Shown: in pieces, positions 17,903 through 27,916 of the stretch
Layout of the letters: the number at the start of each line of letters is the position of its first letter
Numbering within the stretch: position 1 is the first letter of the stretch
Source of the DNA: Pirellulales bacterium
GTDB taxonomy: Bacteria; Planctomycetota; Planctomycetia; Pirellulales; UBA1268
DNA: 39,541 nt
Reading direction: 5' to 3'
NCBI GenBank assembly: GCA_016779265.1
Contig: JADHNY010000028.1
Coordinates: forward strand, 1-39,541
Position numbers and translations under genes: made by a program
Notes under the pieces: model-generated
Told to the model about the DNA's origin: nothing
The model's database searches: none
What the model saw: the letters and a program-made list of their open reading frames with translations, nothing else

Positions 17903-19378
17903 TTAGGCGAGGATGCCGCGGACAACGTGGCCGTGGACGTCGGTGAGGCGAAACTGGCGACCTTGGTAGCGGTAGGTCAGCCGCTCATGATCGATGCCTG
18001 CGAGATGCATGATCGTGGCCTGCATGTCATGCACATGCACAGGGTCGGCAGTGATGTTCCAAGCGTAGTCGTCGGTGGAGCCATAGGTGTGGCCGGCCTT
18101 CACGCCGCCACCGGCTAGCCACCAGCTGAAGGCCCGTCCAAAGTGGTCGCGACCCTTAGGGTTGGCAGGATCACCCTGGCCGAAGGGTGTGCGTCCAAAC
18201 TCACCGCCCCAGGCGACGAGAGTGTCGTCGAGCATGCCTCGCTCCTTGAGGTCGAGGACGAGCGCTGCTGAGGGGCCCTGGGTGTCGCGGCACTGCACTT
18301 CTAGATGGGTGAAGAGATTGCTGTGTTGGTCCCAGCCGGCGTGCATCAGCTGCACGAAGCGAACACCGCGTTCGAGAAGCCGCCGGGTGACAAGGCAGTT
18401 GTAGGCAAAGCTGCCTTTGGTATGGACGTCAGGGCCGTAGCGGTCGAGCACGTACTGAGGCTCGTCTGAGAAGTCGACGAGCTCGGGAACACTCGCCTGC
18501 ATCCGATAGGCCATCTCGTACTGGGCGATGCGGGTGTCGATCTCGGGGTCACCGGTTTGGGCGAGATGGGCAGCGTTGAGTGCTGCGATATCATCGAGAA
18601 GACGTCGTCTCGATTCGCGACTGATGCCCGGTGGATTCGCCAGATAGGGCACGGGGTCGCCGGTGTTGCGAAACTTTACGCCTTGGTAGCGGCTGGAGAG
18701 AAAGCCACTTCCCCAGTAGTAGTCAAAGAACAGCTGCCCGCAGGTCTTCTCCTTATCCGACGAGGTCATGACCACAAACGCCGGTAGGTTTTCCGTTTCG
18801 CATCCGAGTCCGTAGCTCAGCCAGGCGCCCATGCTCGGACGCCCAGGCACCTGACTTCCGGTGAGGAAGAAGGTCACGCCAGGCGCGTGGTTGACCGCTT
18901 CTGTATGCATGCTGCGAACAAGACAGAGATCGTCGGCGATGCCACCGATTGCCGGGAGCATTTCGCTCATCTCGATGCCGGCTTTGCCATATTTCTTGAA
19001 GGGCTTGATCGATGGCTGGCAGGGCCACTTGGCGTAGCCACTCGACATTGTCGAGAGCCGCGTCGAGCCCCGCACACTCTCAGGGATGTCTTCGCCAGCC
19101 CGCTCGCGGATCACCGGCTTGGGGTCGTAGAGATCGACATGCGACGGACCACCTCCCTGCCAGAGCATCACCACCCGCTTGGCTTTCGGCTCGTGGTGGG
19201 GCAGTTGTGGGAGGCCAGGCACGGTCGCAGCAGATGCCGGCGTGATCGCAGCGGCCGTGTCACGGCTCAGCAGCGATGCCAACGCGAGTGATCCGATGCC
19301 CGATGCGGAGCTGCCGAAGAGCTGCCGGCGTGTGGCATGGGCACGAAGTAGTTCAGACGCGTGCCAGAGGTTGTGCAT
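17903..19378 (-). CDS. DUF1501 protein with Tat signal
   Basis: This family, common in planctomycetes, has a sulfatase/alkaline-phosphatase-like fold; its reaction is not established. The 491-residue protein begins with a twin-arginine signal (TRRQLFGSSASGIGSLALASLL, Arg17-Arg18), so it is exported folded. Typical DUF1501 blocks are seen: VVMLWQGGGPSHVDLYDPKP near residue 70, WDQHSNLF, DDTLVAWGGEFGRTPFG, and GRDHFGRAFSWWLAGGGVK. It lies 33 bases downstream of the PSCyt1/DUF1549/DUF1553 gene, the standard planctomycete pairing, and is presumably co-transcribed with it. The start ATG has GAAGAGTC upstream. Confidence 0.96.
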   Translation of the reverse strand: MHNLWHASELLRAHATRRQLFGSSASGIGSLALASLLSRDTAAAITPASAATVPGLPQLPHHEPKAKRVVMLWQGGGPSHVDLYDPKPVIRERAGEDIPESVRGSTRLSTMSSGYAKWPCQPSIKPFKKYGKAGIEMSEMLPAIGGIADDLCLVRSMHTEAVNHAPGVTFFLTGSQVPGRPSMGAWLSYGLGCETENLPAFVVMTSSDKEKTCGQLFFDYYWGSGFLSSRYQGVKFRNTGDPVPYLANPPGISRESRRRLLDDIAALNAAHLAQTGDPEIDTRIAQYEMAYRMQASVPELVDFSDEPQYVLDRYGPDVHTKGSFAYNCLVTRRLLERGVRFVQLMHAGWDQHSNLFTHLEVQCRDTQGPSAALVLDLKERGMLDDTLVAWGGEFGRTPFGQGDPANPKGRDHFGRAFSWWLAGGGVKAGHTYGSTDDYAWNITADPVHVHDMQATIMHLAGIDHERLTYRYQGRQFRLTDVHGHVVRGILA

Positions 19379-19411
19379 GGGTGACTCTTCGAGTGGTGCT
19401 GCTGGTGTCGA

Positions 19412-22018
19412 TCACTCTCGCGTGAGGGCTTCATCAAGATTCAGAATGGCCAGGCAGACCGCCGTGATCGCGGCATGCTCTGAGACCGCGAGGCTTTCAT
19501 CACGCGGGCTTTCACCCACACGCACGAGAGCTGCGGCCAGTTCGCCCTCGGCGGAGTAGAGCTCAGCCTGCCGCTGCCAGGCGTTGAGCAAGACAGCGAG
19601 ATCGTCTTCGGTTGGGCTGCGGCCAACGACGCGGCGAAAAGCTGCGATGAGCTGACCGGCGGCATCAGGCTGTTCATGCATCACCTGCTCGGCAAGCACA
19701 CGAGCTGCTTCCACCCACGTCGGATCGTTGAGGGTGGTGAGGGCATGGAGAGGAGTGCTCGTGCGGCTTGAGCGAACGGTGCAGGTGCGGCGGTTGGCCG
19801 TGTCGAACATGTTGGCGGGCGCGACAGTCCGCCTCCAGAAGGTGTAGAGGCTACGGCGATAGAGGTCGCTGCCGTGAGACGCGGGGTATGTGAAGTCGCG
19901 TTCTTTGGTGATCGCCAGCGATTCCCAGATGGCATCAGGCTGATATGGATAGACAGGCTTTCCACCCACTGTTCGCTCCAGCAGTCCTGCCGAGGCGAGC
20001 GCCACATCCCGCAGTAGCATCGATGGCATGCGAAACCGACTGGCCCTCGCATGCAGTCTGTTTTCAGGGTCAGCGGCGAGCAGTTCTGGTGTGACGTGGC
20101 TGGACTGACGATAGGTGGCGCTGGTCACGAGCAGACGGTGCATCGCCTTCATGCTCCAGCCCTGGTCCCGAAACTCCACAGCCAGCCAGTCGAGCAGGTC
20201 TTTGTGCAGCGGATACTCACTCTGCACTCCCATGTCTTCAGTGGTCTTCACCAGCCCCGTTCCGAAGAAGGTCTGCCACATGCGGTTGACCTGCACCCGT
20301 GCGGTGAGTGGATGCTCGGGCAGAAAAAGCCATTGAGCGAAGCCGAGTCGGTTTCGGGGGAGGTCGCCTGGCAGCGGCGGGAGAAAGCCCGGAGTCTCAA
20401 AGGTCAGCACATCGCCGATCGGCGAAAGATACGCACCACGGTCGAGCCTGCGGGTTTCCCGCGGCTTGTCATCGCTCATCACCATCACCCGTGGGATCTG
20501 GTCTTTGCGATAGCTCTCAAGCTGCTGGCGGGTTTCGCTGAGGCTCTTCGCACCAGGTAGCTGGCCGACAGTCTCAGCACGAACGGTCTTGTCAAAGTGG
20601 GCCCGCAGTTGCGTCTCGATCGCCCCCTTTTGGTCATCGCTGCGGTCGGCCTCGGGCACCGCCAGCAGGGTGACCAGCTCATCTGGGAGGGCCGCATCAG
20701 CGGCGTTGCCATCACCACTGAGACCCTTCTTCCAGGCCGCAAACGCCACGTCAGCAACCGGCGCAAGTTCTTCTTCGAGGCTCGTAATGCGGCTCTCAAA
20801 CGCACTGATCTTTGCCTTGTTTTCTTCGGTTGGCAGTTCAAGCAGTGGTGGTGCCACGCGAACACGTGATGAAAAGAAGCTCGGCGTGCCAGACTCAGGC
20901 ACCCGGTTAAAGAGGTCGAGGATGCGGTAGTAGTCGACCTGTGTGGCGGGGTCATACTTATGGTCATGGCACTGGGCGCAGGCCATGGTCAGCCCGAGCC
21001 ATGTCGTGCTTGTGGTGTCGACTCGGTCAAACAGGTTGACGAACCGCTGCTCTTCGGGAATCGCCCCACCCTCTCCGTTGAGCAGATGATTGCGGTTGAA
21101 GCCGCTGGCGACTTTTTGGTCGACGGTCGCCTCGGGCAGGAGATCACCGGCAAGCTGTTCGATCGAGAAGCGGTCAAATGGCATGTCGTCATTCAGGGCG
21201 GTGACCACCCAGTCGCGCCAGATCCACTGCCAGGTGTCGCCATCCTGTTGAAAGCCGTTGGAGTCGGCGTAGCGGGCGGCGTCGAGCCAAGGGAGTGCCA
21301 TCCGCTCGCCGTAGTGCGGGCTGGCGAGCAGCCGATCGACCAGTTTCTCATAGGCGGCGGGATCATCGTCGGCAACGAAGGCATCGACCTCGGCAGGAGT
21401 CGGCGGAAGGCCAAGGAGATCGAGCGTAAGCCTGCGAATCAGCGTGCCACGATCCGCTTCGGGCGAGGGTGTGATGCCTTCCGCCTCAAGCCTGGCGAGG
21501 ATGAACTGGTCGATCGGCGTGCGGGGCCAGTCGCTCTGGCGGATATCCGGCAACGCCGGTCGGTCTGGAGCGATAAACGCCCAGTGATCTTGGTAGGCCG
21601 CACCCTCAGCAATCCACCGCTCAAGCAGCCGTTTCTGGTTCTCACTCAGCTGCCGGTTGGAGTCGGGGGGCGGCATCACCACATCGGCGTCTGAGGAGTG
21701 GATTCGCTCAAGCAGCGTGCTGGCACCTGGCACACCCGGTACGACAGCGGCTGAGGCCACGGCGTCTTCGCGGACGTCGAGCCGCAGATCTGCCTGCCGC
21801 TTGGCGGCGTCTTGGCCGTGGCAGTAGAAGCAGTTCTCGGAGAGGATCGGCCGGATGTCGCGGTTGAAGTCGACCGCTGCGGAAGGCAGGTCGTCGGCCT
21901 GTGCCGACGTCAGCATGACCAGGGAAAACAGGATCAACCAGCTGACGGCCCGCAGCCTCCAGCCCACGACCTCAAACAGCCGACAGCGAACATGAACGAT
22001 TGCAGGCGTGCGATCCAT
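19412..22018 (-). CDS. PSCyt1-DUF1549-DUF1553 planctomycete cytochrome protein
   Basis: This 868-residue exported protein has three known blocks: a cytochrome-c-like PSCyt1 domain with the haem motif CFYCH (Cys63-His67), DUF1549 ([19 protein letters not shown] onward) and DUF1553 ([28 protein letters not shown]). A signal peptide ends in SAQA before ADDL. A short coiled-coil-like stretch ([15 protein letters not shown]) joins the two DUFs. The frame is open to a TTG at 22147; I prefer the ATG at 22018 because it gives a normal signal peptide. The partner DUF1501 gene follows. The family's biochemical role is not known. Confidence 0.96.
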   Translation of the reverse strand: MDRTPAIVHVRCRLFEVVGWRLRAVSWLILFSLVMLTSAQADDLPSAAVDFNRDIRPILSENCFYCHGQDAAKRQADLRLDVREDAVASAAVVPGVPGASTLLERIHSSDADVVMPPPDSNRQLSENQKRLLERWIAEGAAYQDHWAFIAPDRPALPDIRQSDWPRTPIDQFILARLEAEGITPSPEADRGTLIRRLTLDLLGLPPTPAEVDAFVADDDPAAYEKLVDRLLASPHYGERMALPWLDAARYADSNGFQQDGDTWQWIWRDWVVTALNDDMPFDRFSIEQLAGDLLPEATVDQKVASGFNRNHLLNGEGGAIPEEQRFVNLFDRVDTTSTTWLGLTMACAQCHDHKYDPATQVDYYRILDLFNRVPESGTPSFFSSRVRVAPPLLELPTEENKAKISAFESRITSLEEELAPVADVAFAAWKKGLSGDGNAADAALPDELVTLLAVPEADRSDDQKGAIETQLRAHFDKTVRAETVGQLPGAKSLSETRQQLESYRKDQIPRVMVMSDDKPRETRRLDRGAYLSPIGDVLTFETPGFLPPLPGDLPRNRLGFAQWLFLPEHPLTARVQVNRMWQTFFGTGLVKTTEDMGVQSEYPLHKDLLDWLAVEFRDQGWSMKAMHRLLVTSATYRQSSHVTPELLAADPENRLHARASRFRMPSMLLRDVALASAGLLERTVGGKPVYPYQPDAIWESLAITKERDFTYPASHGSDLYRRSLYTFWRRTVAPANMFDTANRRTCTVRSSRTSTPLHALTTLNDPTWVEAARVLAEQVMHEQPDAAGQLIAAFRRVVGRSPTEDDLAVLLNAWQRQAELYSAEGELAAALVRVGESPRDESLAVSEHAAITAVCLAILNLDEALTRE

Positions 22019-22180
22019 GCGAGAATCGATCCCGGTGGAGAGGAGGCGAACGCCCCGCGTCGCCGACTTCACAGCCAACGAGACATGCACCGCATCCGGC
22101 GAGGTTGCCGGGGGTGCTTTGCCCGAAGGCGAAGCCGCGGACCGCAACTGGTCGATCAGCGGGATACCCTGAACGCTCGT

Positions 22181-22210
22181 ATTCTACCTCCCTCAGAAAG
22201 CCTCGGCCAA
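22181..22210 (-). promoter_or_regulatory. Candidate promoter for the PSCyt1/DUF1501 operon
   Basis: On the minus strand TTGGCC (22205-22210) and TAGAAT (22181-22186) are separated by 18 bases and point toward the PSCyt1 gene. The region is the only space between this gene and the divergent flavoprotein gene. The match to sigma-70 elements is partial, so this is a suggestion only. Confidence 0.3.
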
Positions 22211-22232
22211 TCGGCCGTGAGGAACCCTCGCA

Positions 22233-23531
22233 ATGCCTCTTCCGGCCCACTGTGACCTGTTGATTGTCGGTGCTGGGGCCGCCGGCCTGTTTGCATCGAT
22301 CCATGCCGGCCGGGCAGCGGCGACAGTCGAGCCCGCGGTGTCGGTCGTGGCGGTCGACACCGCTCGCAAGATTGGTGCGAAAATCCTGGTGGCGGGTGGT
22401 GGCCGCTGCAACGTGACGCACCATCAGGTCGCCGCGAGTGATTATGCCGGGAGCACACCCGCAGCGATTCGAAAAGTGCTCAAGCGGTATGGCGTGGACA
22501 AAGTGGTCGCGTTCTTTGCAGCAGCTGGTGTGGAACTCAAACGTGAGGACACAGGCAAACTCTTTCCAGTTTCCGACTCGGCCCGCACGGTCCTCTCCGC
22601 ACTCCTACGGGAATCAGCGGAGGTCGGCGTTACAGTCGTCCATCCTGCACGCGTGCAGTCGATCACTCGCTTGGAGCCTTCGGAGAATCCAGGCTTTCGT
22701 GTCGAGACGGAAGCCGGAGTGATCTGTTCCGAGCGGGTGATCTTGGCAACTGGCGGCCGCTCTCTGCCCAAGAGTGGCTCCGATGGCTCTGGCTTGAGGC
22801 TTGCCGCCTCGCTTGGCCATCAGCTCACCGAGCCGATCCTGCCGGCGCTTGTGCCCCTGGTGCTTGCAGATGGCCATTTCATCCGCGGGCTCTCGGGCTT
22901 AACCCTGCCAACCCGGCTGACGCTCACTGGTGCGAGTGGCAAGCGACTCTGTTCAGCAGAGGGCAGCACGTTGTGCACCCATCAAGGGCTCTCCGGTCCA
23001 GCTGTTCTCGACATCAGCCGGCATTATCTACTCGCGAACCATGCGGACAGGCATGTCCGGCTCTGCATCGACTGGCTACCGATGCTGCCCGCTGAGGAGT
23101 TGGAGTCACAACTGCAAGATGCCCGAGGCCGTGGCGGGCTCTCCGTGTTGCGAAGCCATCTCCCAGAAAGACTTGCACGTGTGCTCTGTGAGGAAGCAGC
23201 CTGTCCTCTGACAGGTGACATTCCCAAAGACGCGCGGCGGCGGCTGGTGCGGCTGGTGTCGGCGATGCCACTTCCCGTTGTCGGTGATCGTGGCTTTGCC
23301 GTCGCTGAGGCAACCGCCGGCGGAGTGCCCTTGTCTGAGGTGCGGCTTGAGACGATGGAGAGCCGGATCTGCCCAGGACTTCACCTTGCCGGTGAGGTGC
23401 TCGATGTGGACGGGCGAATTGGCGGCTTCAACTTCCAATGGGCATGGGCGAGCGGCTTCGTTGCGGGAACGTCGGCTCTGGCGGGGCTTGTGGCGAATCG
23501 ACTGCCAGCAAACGAGACGCCGCCTGTGTGA
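22233..23531 (+). CDS. HI0933-family FAD-dependent oxidoreductase
   Basis: This 432-residue flavoprotein belongs to the HI0933/YhiN family, whose substrate is not well defined. The N-terminal FAD motif is LIVGAGAAGLFASIHAG. The family signature GGGRCNVT follows, then TGGRSLPKSGSDGSG. The C-terminal block is also diagnostic: TAGGVPLSEVRLETMESR, GLHLAGEVLDVDGRIGGFN. Length is normal. It is divergent from the PSCyt1 gene, and its last 104 bases overlap the 3' end of the convergent glycosyltransferase gene on the other strand. The start has a GAGGAACCC sequence about 8-10 bases upstream. Confidence 0.95.
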   Translation: MPLPAHCDLLIVGAGAAGLFASIHAGRAAATVEPAVSVVAVDTARKIGAKILVAGGGRCNVTHHQVAASDYAGSTPAAIRKVLKRYGVDKVVAFFAAAGVELKREDTGKLFPVSDSARTVLSALLRESAEVGVTVVHPARVQSITRLEPSENPGFRVETEAGVICSERVILATGGRSLPKSGSDGSGLRLAASLGHQLTEPILPALVPLVLADGHFIRGLSGLTLPTRLTLTGASGKRLCSAEGSTLCTHQGLSGPAVLDISRHYLLANHADRHVRLCIDWLPMLPAEELESQLQDARGRGGLSVLRSHLPERLARVLCEEAACPLTGDIPKDARRRLVRLVSAMPLPVVGDRGFAVAEATAGGVPLSEVRLETMESRICPGLHLAGEVLDVDGRIGGFNFQWAWASGFVAGTSALAGLVANRLPANETPPV

Positions 23532-24591
23532 CCTGTTCGACGGAGATGTCGTTCATCGAGGCTTCACCGAGTGGCCACCGCAGCTCTGTCTGGGACTGCT
23601 CGGCCCAACGCTGGCTGAGCCGATGACTCCAGCCCTGGCGGAGATGACGGCCCCGAACCACCTCGCATGCGGTTCCCCAGGGATGCCACTGATTCGGATC
23701 GCTTGGACCAAACAGGACCGCAACCGGGGTGCCGAAGGAGGCTGCGAGGTGGGCAAGCCCCGTGTCGACACCGAGATAGAGGTCCATCTTTGCCAGAAAG
23801 GCCCCCGTTTCAGCAAGCCGCAGATCCTTCGAGAAGTCGTGCACATGCTGCCGATGCTCAGGCTGCATGAGGTCACGAATCGACTCGTGGGCAGCGATGT
23901 CACGCGGAGCACCGCAGAAGCAGATCTCACTGTCCTGGTGTGCCACGAGCCAGTCTGCAGCGGCCGCCATGCGGTCGAGGGGCCACTCGCGAATCGTGTT
24001 GGTGGCCTTGGGCGCGATGAACACCAGCCGGCGTCCCGAAGGCAGATCGGCAATGACCTCGGCGGCCCGATGGGCAGCCTGCTCTGATGCCCAGTTCTCG
24101 TTGTGCCCGTCATCGACCTCGAGGCCGTCGCCACGAAGCAGGTCGAGGAAGTGTTCCGCCTCATGGCGGGTGTCTGCGATCGGGACGGATCGTGTGAGCA
24201 GGGGGCTGCGTCCTTGAAAGCGTCCACCAACGCGATGCGGGATGCCAGCGAGCCAGACCAGCAGACTGCTGGAGAATGATCGCTTCAACAGATAGGTCCG
24301 CGTGTAGCCGCGAGCCTTCAGCCGAGACGCGTTCTCAAGAATGTTGCTCAGCGAACGTGGCAGCACACCCTTCACCGCGGCAGGGCGTTGCCAGGGGATC
24401 AGCTCATCTTTATACGGACACTCCGAGAGCACCGAGCCACTGCCGGGATCGACGAGCACATCGATCGTGGCATTTGGAAAGTTGCGACGGAGATTCCGCA
24501 GAAAGGGAATCGCCAGCAGTGTGTCACCGATGTACCGATTTCGCACGACGAGAATGCGTTCGTCAGCTGAGTCAGACGGTGGGTGTGCCAT
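23428..24591 (-). CDS. Glycosyltransferase family 9 (heptosyltransferase-like)
   Basis: Family 9 enzymes transfer ADP-heptose or similar sugars onto lipopolysaccharide core. The 387-residue protein has the N-terminal VRNRYIGDTLLAIPFLRNLR block and the C-terminal nucleotide-sugar site LGVDTGLAHLAASFGTPVAVLFGPSDPNQW. It begins 9 bases after the bamA stop, so the two probably form an operon, which fits an outer-membrane biogenesis role. Its last 104 bases lie opposite the end of the flavoprotein gene. The acceptor cannot be predicted. Confidence 0.93.
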   Translation of the reverse strand: MAHPPSDSADERILVVRNRYIGDTLLAIPFLRNLRRNFPNATIDVLVDPGSGSVLSECPYKDELIPWQRPAAVKGVLPRSLSNILENASRLKARGYTRTYLLKRSFSSSLLVWLAGIPHRVGGRFQGRSPLLTRSVPIADTRHEAEHFLDLLRGDGLEVDDGHNENWASEQAAHRAAEVIADLPSGRRLVFIAPKATNTIREWPLDRMAAAADWLVAHQDSEICFCGAPRDIAAHESIRDLMQPEHRQHVHDFSKDLRLAETGAFLAKMDLYLGVDTGLAHLAASFGTPVAVLFGPSDPNQWHPWGTACEVVRGRHLRQGWSHRLSQRWAEQSQTELRWPLGEASMNDISVEQVTQAASRLLAVDSPQAPPEPTFPQRSRSPMPIGS

Positions 24592-24600
24592 GCCAATCTC

Positions 24601-27600
24601 CTAGCGGGCAAAGCCCACGAAGAAGCTGAACAGCTGCTGGCTGTCGTAGGGGGCGTAGGCGACCGGGACGGCAAAGTCGAGCGCGATTGGTGCTGGCCCC
24701 ATCGCAGGAATCGTGATTCGCAGACCAAAACCGGGAGCGACACGCATGTTTTCAATTGAGACGTTGCTCTCGACCGTACCGAAGTCGGTGAAGACCACAC
24801 CTCGCAGTGAGTCGTCCGCCGTGATCGGAAACAGATACTCGATGGTGTTGAGCCACTCAAACGGACCACCAACGATGGCTCCGTTCTCACGAGGACTCGC
24901 TCCGCGGAACACGAAGCCACGCAGGGTGTTGTAACCACCAGCAAAGAAGTTGTCGTACGCAGGCGTGTCCGGACCGCTCATGCCGAGCACCGAACCGACT
25001 GAGAGCACATGCCGGCCGGAGCCGTCAGGCCGCTCGTTGAGCAGGAAGTACTGCCGGGCCTCGAGGATTCCACGGGGATAGACGAAGGTGCCGATGACCT
25101 GCTCGAACTCAAACGTCAGCAGGTGTCCCTGGGTTGGCAGGAACGGGCTATCTCGTGTGTCGTGGATAATGCCACCAGAGAAACCGTAGACGCTGTTGGT
25201 GCCGAGCATGTCATTGATCGCAGGAGCAGACACGCGGGGCTCAAATACGTCGACGCTCTCACCGCGGAAGCCTGCGTTCACCGACAGGTCGGGAGCGAAG
25301 GCAAACTGATAGCCCAGGCCGACTCGTCCGCCGACACGACCCTCAGCCCAGTCGTAGAAGTAGCGGGTGTAATAAGAGGCGCTGGTGGAGAGGCCGATGC
25401 GGGTGTCGAACAGATAGGGCTCTTGGAAGGTGGCAGTGTACCGCTGCAGCTGGGTGCCAGGCGCGGCCTCCAGTCGGAAGCGTTGGCCTGCCCCGCGGAA
25501 GGCCGTGCCGTTGCGGATGTCGTCCCAGCTGGTGGGCAGCCGGAAGAGGTCGAAGTTCTGCTCGTCGATCACGATGTTGCCGACGAGGCCGGCATTGGAG
25601 TTCACGCCTGCACCGATCATCAATCGGCCGGTCTGCGTCTCTTCAGCATCGATGTCGACCACCACATAGGGCTCGTTGCCGGGGAACACTGGAGGTGGCT
25701 GATCCGGAAATCCAGCACCGGGAAAGGGCTGGCCGGGAATCACGCTCGGTGGAAAGCCCTGGCCATAGCCAGGCTGGGCACCCGGGGCCATCGGCGGCAG
25801 TGCACCGCCGTAGCCGACAGCGGGTGGAATGCCTCCCGGTGGCTCCACCTGACCGGGTGAAGGCAGCTGGGCAACGCGGGGAGCAGGCGGCGCGGTCGAC
25901 TGAGAGTAGTTGAGTGTTTCGGGGCCGGCTGGCGCCAACGGAGAGCCACCCCACGGCTGAGCGGTACCACCGCCGGGGCTCTGGCCACGCCAGATCGTGC
26001 CGCTGGCTGCTGACTGGCTCTCAGTCGCGGTGGCAGTGGCAGCGGAGCTCTCTCCGGTGTCTGGCTGGGAATCGCCATAGACCTCCGCCTCAACCAGCGT
26101 GCCTTCCAGCGAGAGGTCGAGCACGACGTCTTGCGGCTCACCGTCGGGGCTCTGCCCTCGGAAGCCCGGGCCTCCGGCGAGCTGTGTGTCGCCAGCATCA
26201 GGCTTTGAGAAGACGATCCGTGGACCTTCTCCCTTGGCTGGATCGTTGAGGAACAGGCTGCTCGACTTGAGGCGTCGCTCATCGGCGCGAAGCTTACGGA
26301 TATCGAGGATGTCACCAGGTCGCAGCGAGAGCCGATTGAGGATCGTGCTATGTCGGGTGTGCGGGTGTTCGCCATTGATGCGGACATTGATCTTGCCCAC
26401 CCGATACCGCTGTCCTTCGGCCACGTTGTAGACGAGATCGAGCTGGCCCGGCTCTTCAAGAAAGCGGGGGTCGGCGCGGATGTCTGCAAACACGAAGCCA
26501 CGACCGCCATAGATGTCTCGGATCAGCCCGAGATCGGCATCCATCTTTGACTGGTTGAAGAACTCACCGCTGGCGAGCTTGAGGTCCCGCTCGAGAAACT
26601 CACCCTTGAATCGGGTGTTTCCCACAAACGACACGTTGCGGACCTTATAGCGGGGGCCCTCGTTGATCACGAACGTCAGGAACGTCCAGTCCCGCAGAGC
26701 CCCGTGGACCACCTCGATTTCACGTCCAACGCGAGCCTGAAAGAAACCAAGACTACGGTAGTAGGCCGTCAGCATCTCCACGTCAGCGTCGACTTTTTCA
26801 CGGTCGATATCTCCTCCAAGCAGCCAGAACATGCCGGGCTTGCTCTGGATCTGGGTCAGCAGACGGGCATCCGAGGCGATCTCGTTACCGACGAATGTGG
26901 TCCATAACGATTTGCGAGCCCGGCCTTCGTCGATCAGGAACACCGCGCCACGGTCGCCAGGCTTGTTGCCCTCAACGGTGGTGACCTTGGCCGCGTCGTA
27001 GCCCTTCTCGTGGTAGAAGGCCTCAACGCGTCGCCTCGCTTCTTCGACGACGTACGGATCCATTGAATCGCCGACGTCGATCTCAGCATGCTTGCCAAGC
27101 GTGCGGGTGGTCACCCGTTGGTTGCCCACAAATCGCACGTGGCCGAGCATCGGTCGCTCAACCACCTGAAAGATCACCACAATGCCTTCGGCGACCCGTA
27201 CGTACTTCGGGTGCACATCCACGAACTTCCGCGAGCGGTGCAGGCTGCGGACGTCCTCCTCGATCATCGACGGATCGAAAACCTGGCCTGCCCGCGTCAT
27301 CAGCGTTGGCAGTTTGGCAACCTCGGTCACCTGATTGCCTTCGATTCGCACTTCGATGATGCGATTGGTTTCCTCAGTCGGCGTGGCAGTTTCCACCGCC
27401 GCAAGCGGCTGCACACCACCGTCTGTGGGATCTGCAGGAAGAGAGCCTGACGGAGACCCAGGAGGAGACCCAGGAGGAGACGATGGGTACTGGGCGCGGG
27501 CAGTGGCAGCCGTGCTCGCCGCAGTGGCGAACAAGACCATCACCAGGCCGAGCAGAGCGGTGGCTCGGCTCGGCACAAACCGCGGCATGATCTGGTGGAG

Positions 27601-27609
27601 TGGGCGCAT
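24601..27609 (-). CDS. bamA: Outer-membrane assembly factor BamA (Omp85) with Pro/Gly-rich insertion
   Basis: BamA inserts beta-barrel proteins into the outer membrane. The protein (about 1,002 residues from the ATG at 27609; a second ATG at 27588 also works) has a signal peptide ending TARA, then about five POTRA domains marked by EVRIEGN, HVRFVGN, TTFVGN, NVSFVGN and KINVRINGE. The beta-barrel begins around YVVVDIDAEETQTGRLMIG and carries the L6 motif LRGF (in NTLRGFVFRG). Between POTRA 5 and the barrel lies an unusual stretch of roughly 180 residues rich in Pro, Gly and Gln, apparently disordered. The barrel ends FSFFVGFAR with a terminal Arg after the usual aromatic residue. The frame extends to 27801, but without a signal peptide. 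Confidence 0.95.
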   Translation of the reverse strand: MRPLHQIMPRFVPSRATALLGLVMVLFATAASTAATARAQYPSSPPGSPPGSPSGSLPADPTDGGVQPLAAVETATPTEETNRIIEVRIEGNQVTEVAKLPTLMTRAGQVFDPSMIEEDVRSLHRSRKFVDVHPKYVRVAEGIVVIFQVVERPMLGHVRFVGNQRVTTRTLGKHAEIDVGDSMDPYVVEEARRRVEAFYHEKGYDAAKVTTVEGNKPGDRGAVFLIDEGRARKSLWTTFVGNEIASDARLLTQIQSKPGMFWLLGGDIDREKVDADVEMLTAYYRSLGFFQARVGREIEVVHGALRDWTFLTFVINEGPRYKVRNVSFVGNTRFKGEFLERDLKLASGEFFNQSKMDADLGLIRDIYGGRGFVFADIRADPRFLEEPGQLDLVYNVAEGQRYRVGKINVRINGEHPHTRHSTILNRLSLRPGDILDIRKLRADERRLKSSSLFLNDPAKGEGPRIVFSKPDAGDTQLAGGPGFRGQSPDGEPQDVVLDLSLEGTLVEAEVYGDSQPDTGESSAATATATESQSAASGTIWRGQSPGGGTAQPWGGSPLAPAGPETLNYSQSTAPPAPRVAQLPSPGQVEPPGGIPPAVGYGGALPPMAPGAQPGYGQGFPPSVIPGQPFPGAGFPDQPPPVFPGNEPYVVVDIDAEETQTGRLMIGAGVNSNAGLVGNIVIDEQNFDLFRLPTSWDDIRNGTAFRGAGQRFRLEAAPGTQLQRYTATFQEPYLFDTRIGLSTSASYYTRYFYDWAEGRVGGRVGLGYQFAFAPDLSVNAGFRGESVDVFEPRVSAPAINDMLGTNSVYGFSGGIIHDTRDSPFLPTQGHLLTFEFEQVIGTFVYPRGILEARQYFLLNERPDGSGRHVLSVGSVLGMSGPDTPAYDNFFAGGYNTLRGFVFRGASPRENGAIVGGPFEWLNTIEYLFPITADDSLRGVVFTDFGTVESNVSIENMRVAPGFGLRITIPAMGPAPIALDFAVPVAYAPYDSQQLFSFFVGFAR
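27452..27481. repeat. 12-bp tandem repeat in the bamA N-terminal linker
   Basis: Two full copies of GGAGACCCAGGA (27452-27463, 27464-27475) and half a third copy encode the PPGSPPGS linker behind the signal peptide. The period is a multiple of three, so copy number can change without a frameshift. Confidence 0.85.
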
Positions 27610-27916
27610 GTGTGGCGTCGGCAAAGGGAGCGTCTTTCTCGAGCCCGTATGGGGCGGAGAGAAATACTGAACCGATCGCTCACACCACAACCCGAAATCC
27701 TCGACCTGTTTTCGCGCGACGAGACACAGCGGCGAATCGACAGGGTGAAGGGCCACGCTCGTTTTCCAGGCTTTCCCAGAGTGCCGAAAAATGTTGACCA
27801 TGGACGAAAGCGTGGGGTACGTTCGAGCAGGAAGTCAGTTCTCACTCGTTTTTCACCGAGAACTACCTGCCCGCTGGCACATGCTGCCGAATGGGCCACG
27901 CAGCTGAGAGCGATCC
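27610..27916. other. Divergent intergenic region between bamA and the Sua5-YwlE fusion
   Basis: This 307-base region must hold promoters for both directions. On the minus strand TTGTGG (27685-27690) and TATTTC (27661-27666), 18 bases apart, would start transcription about 45 bases before bamA. On the plus strand TTGACC (27794-27799) is followed 18 bases later by a weak TACGTT. Both are poor to moderate matches. No gene is supported here; the bamA frame remains open across part of it. Confidence 0.4.
27837..27864. promoter_or_regulatory. Inverted repeat upstream of the Sua5-YwlE gene
   Basis: AGTTCTC (27837-27843) and GAGAACT (27858-27864) form a perfect 7-bp dyad with a 14-base spacer. It lies downstream of the candidate plus-strand promoter and about 53 bases before the start codon, where an operator or mRNA hairpin could act. 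Function is inferred only from position and symmetry. Confidence 0.3.
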
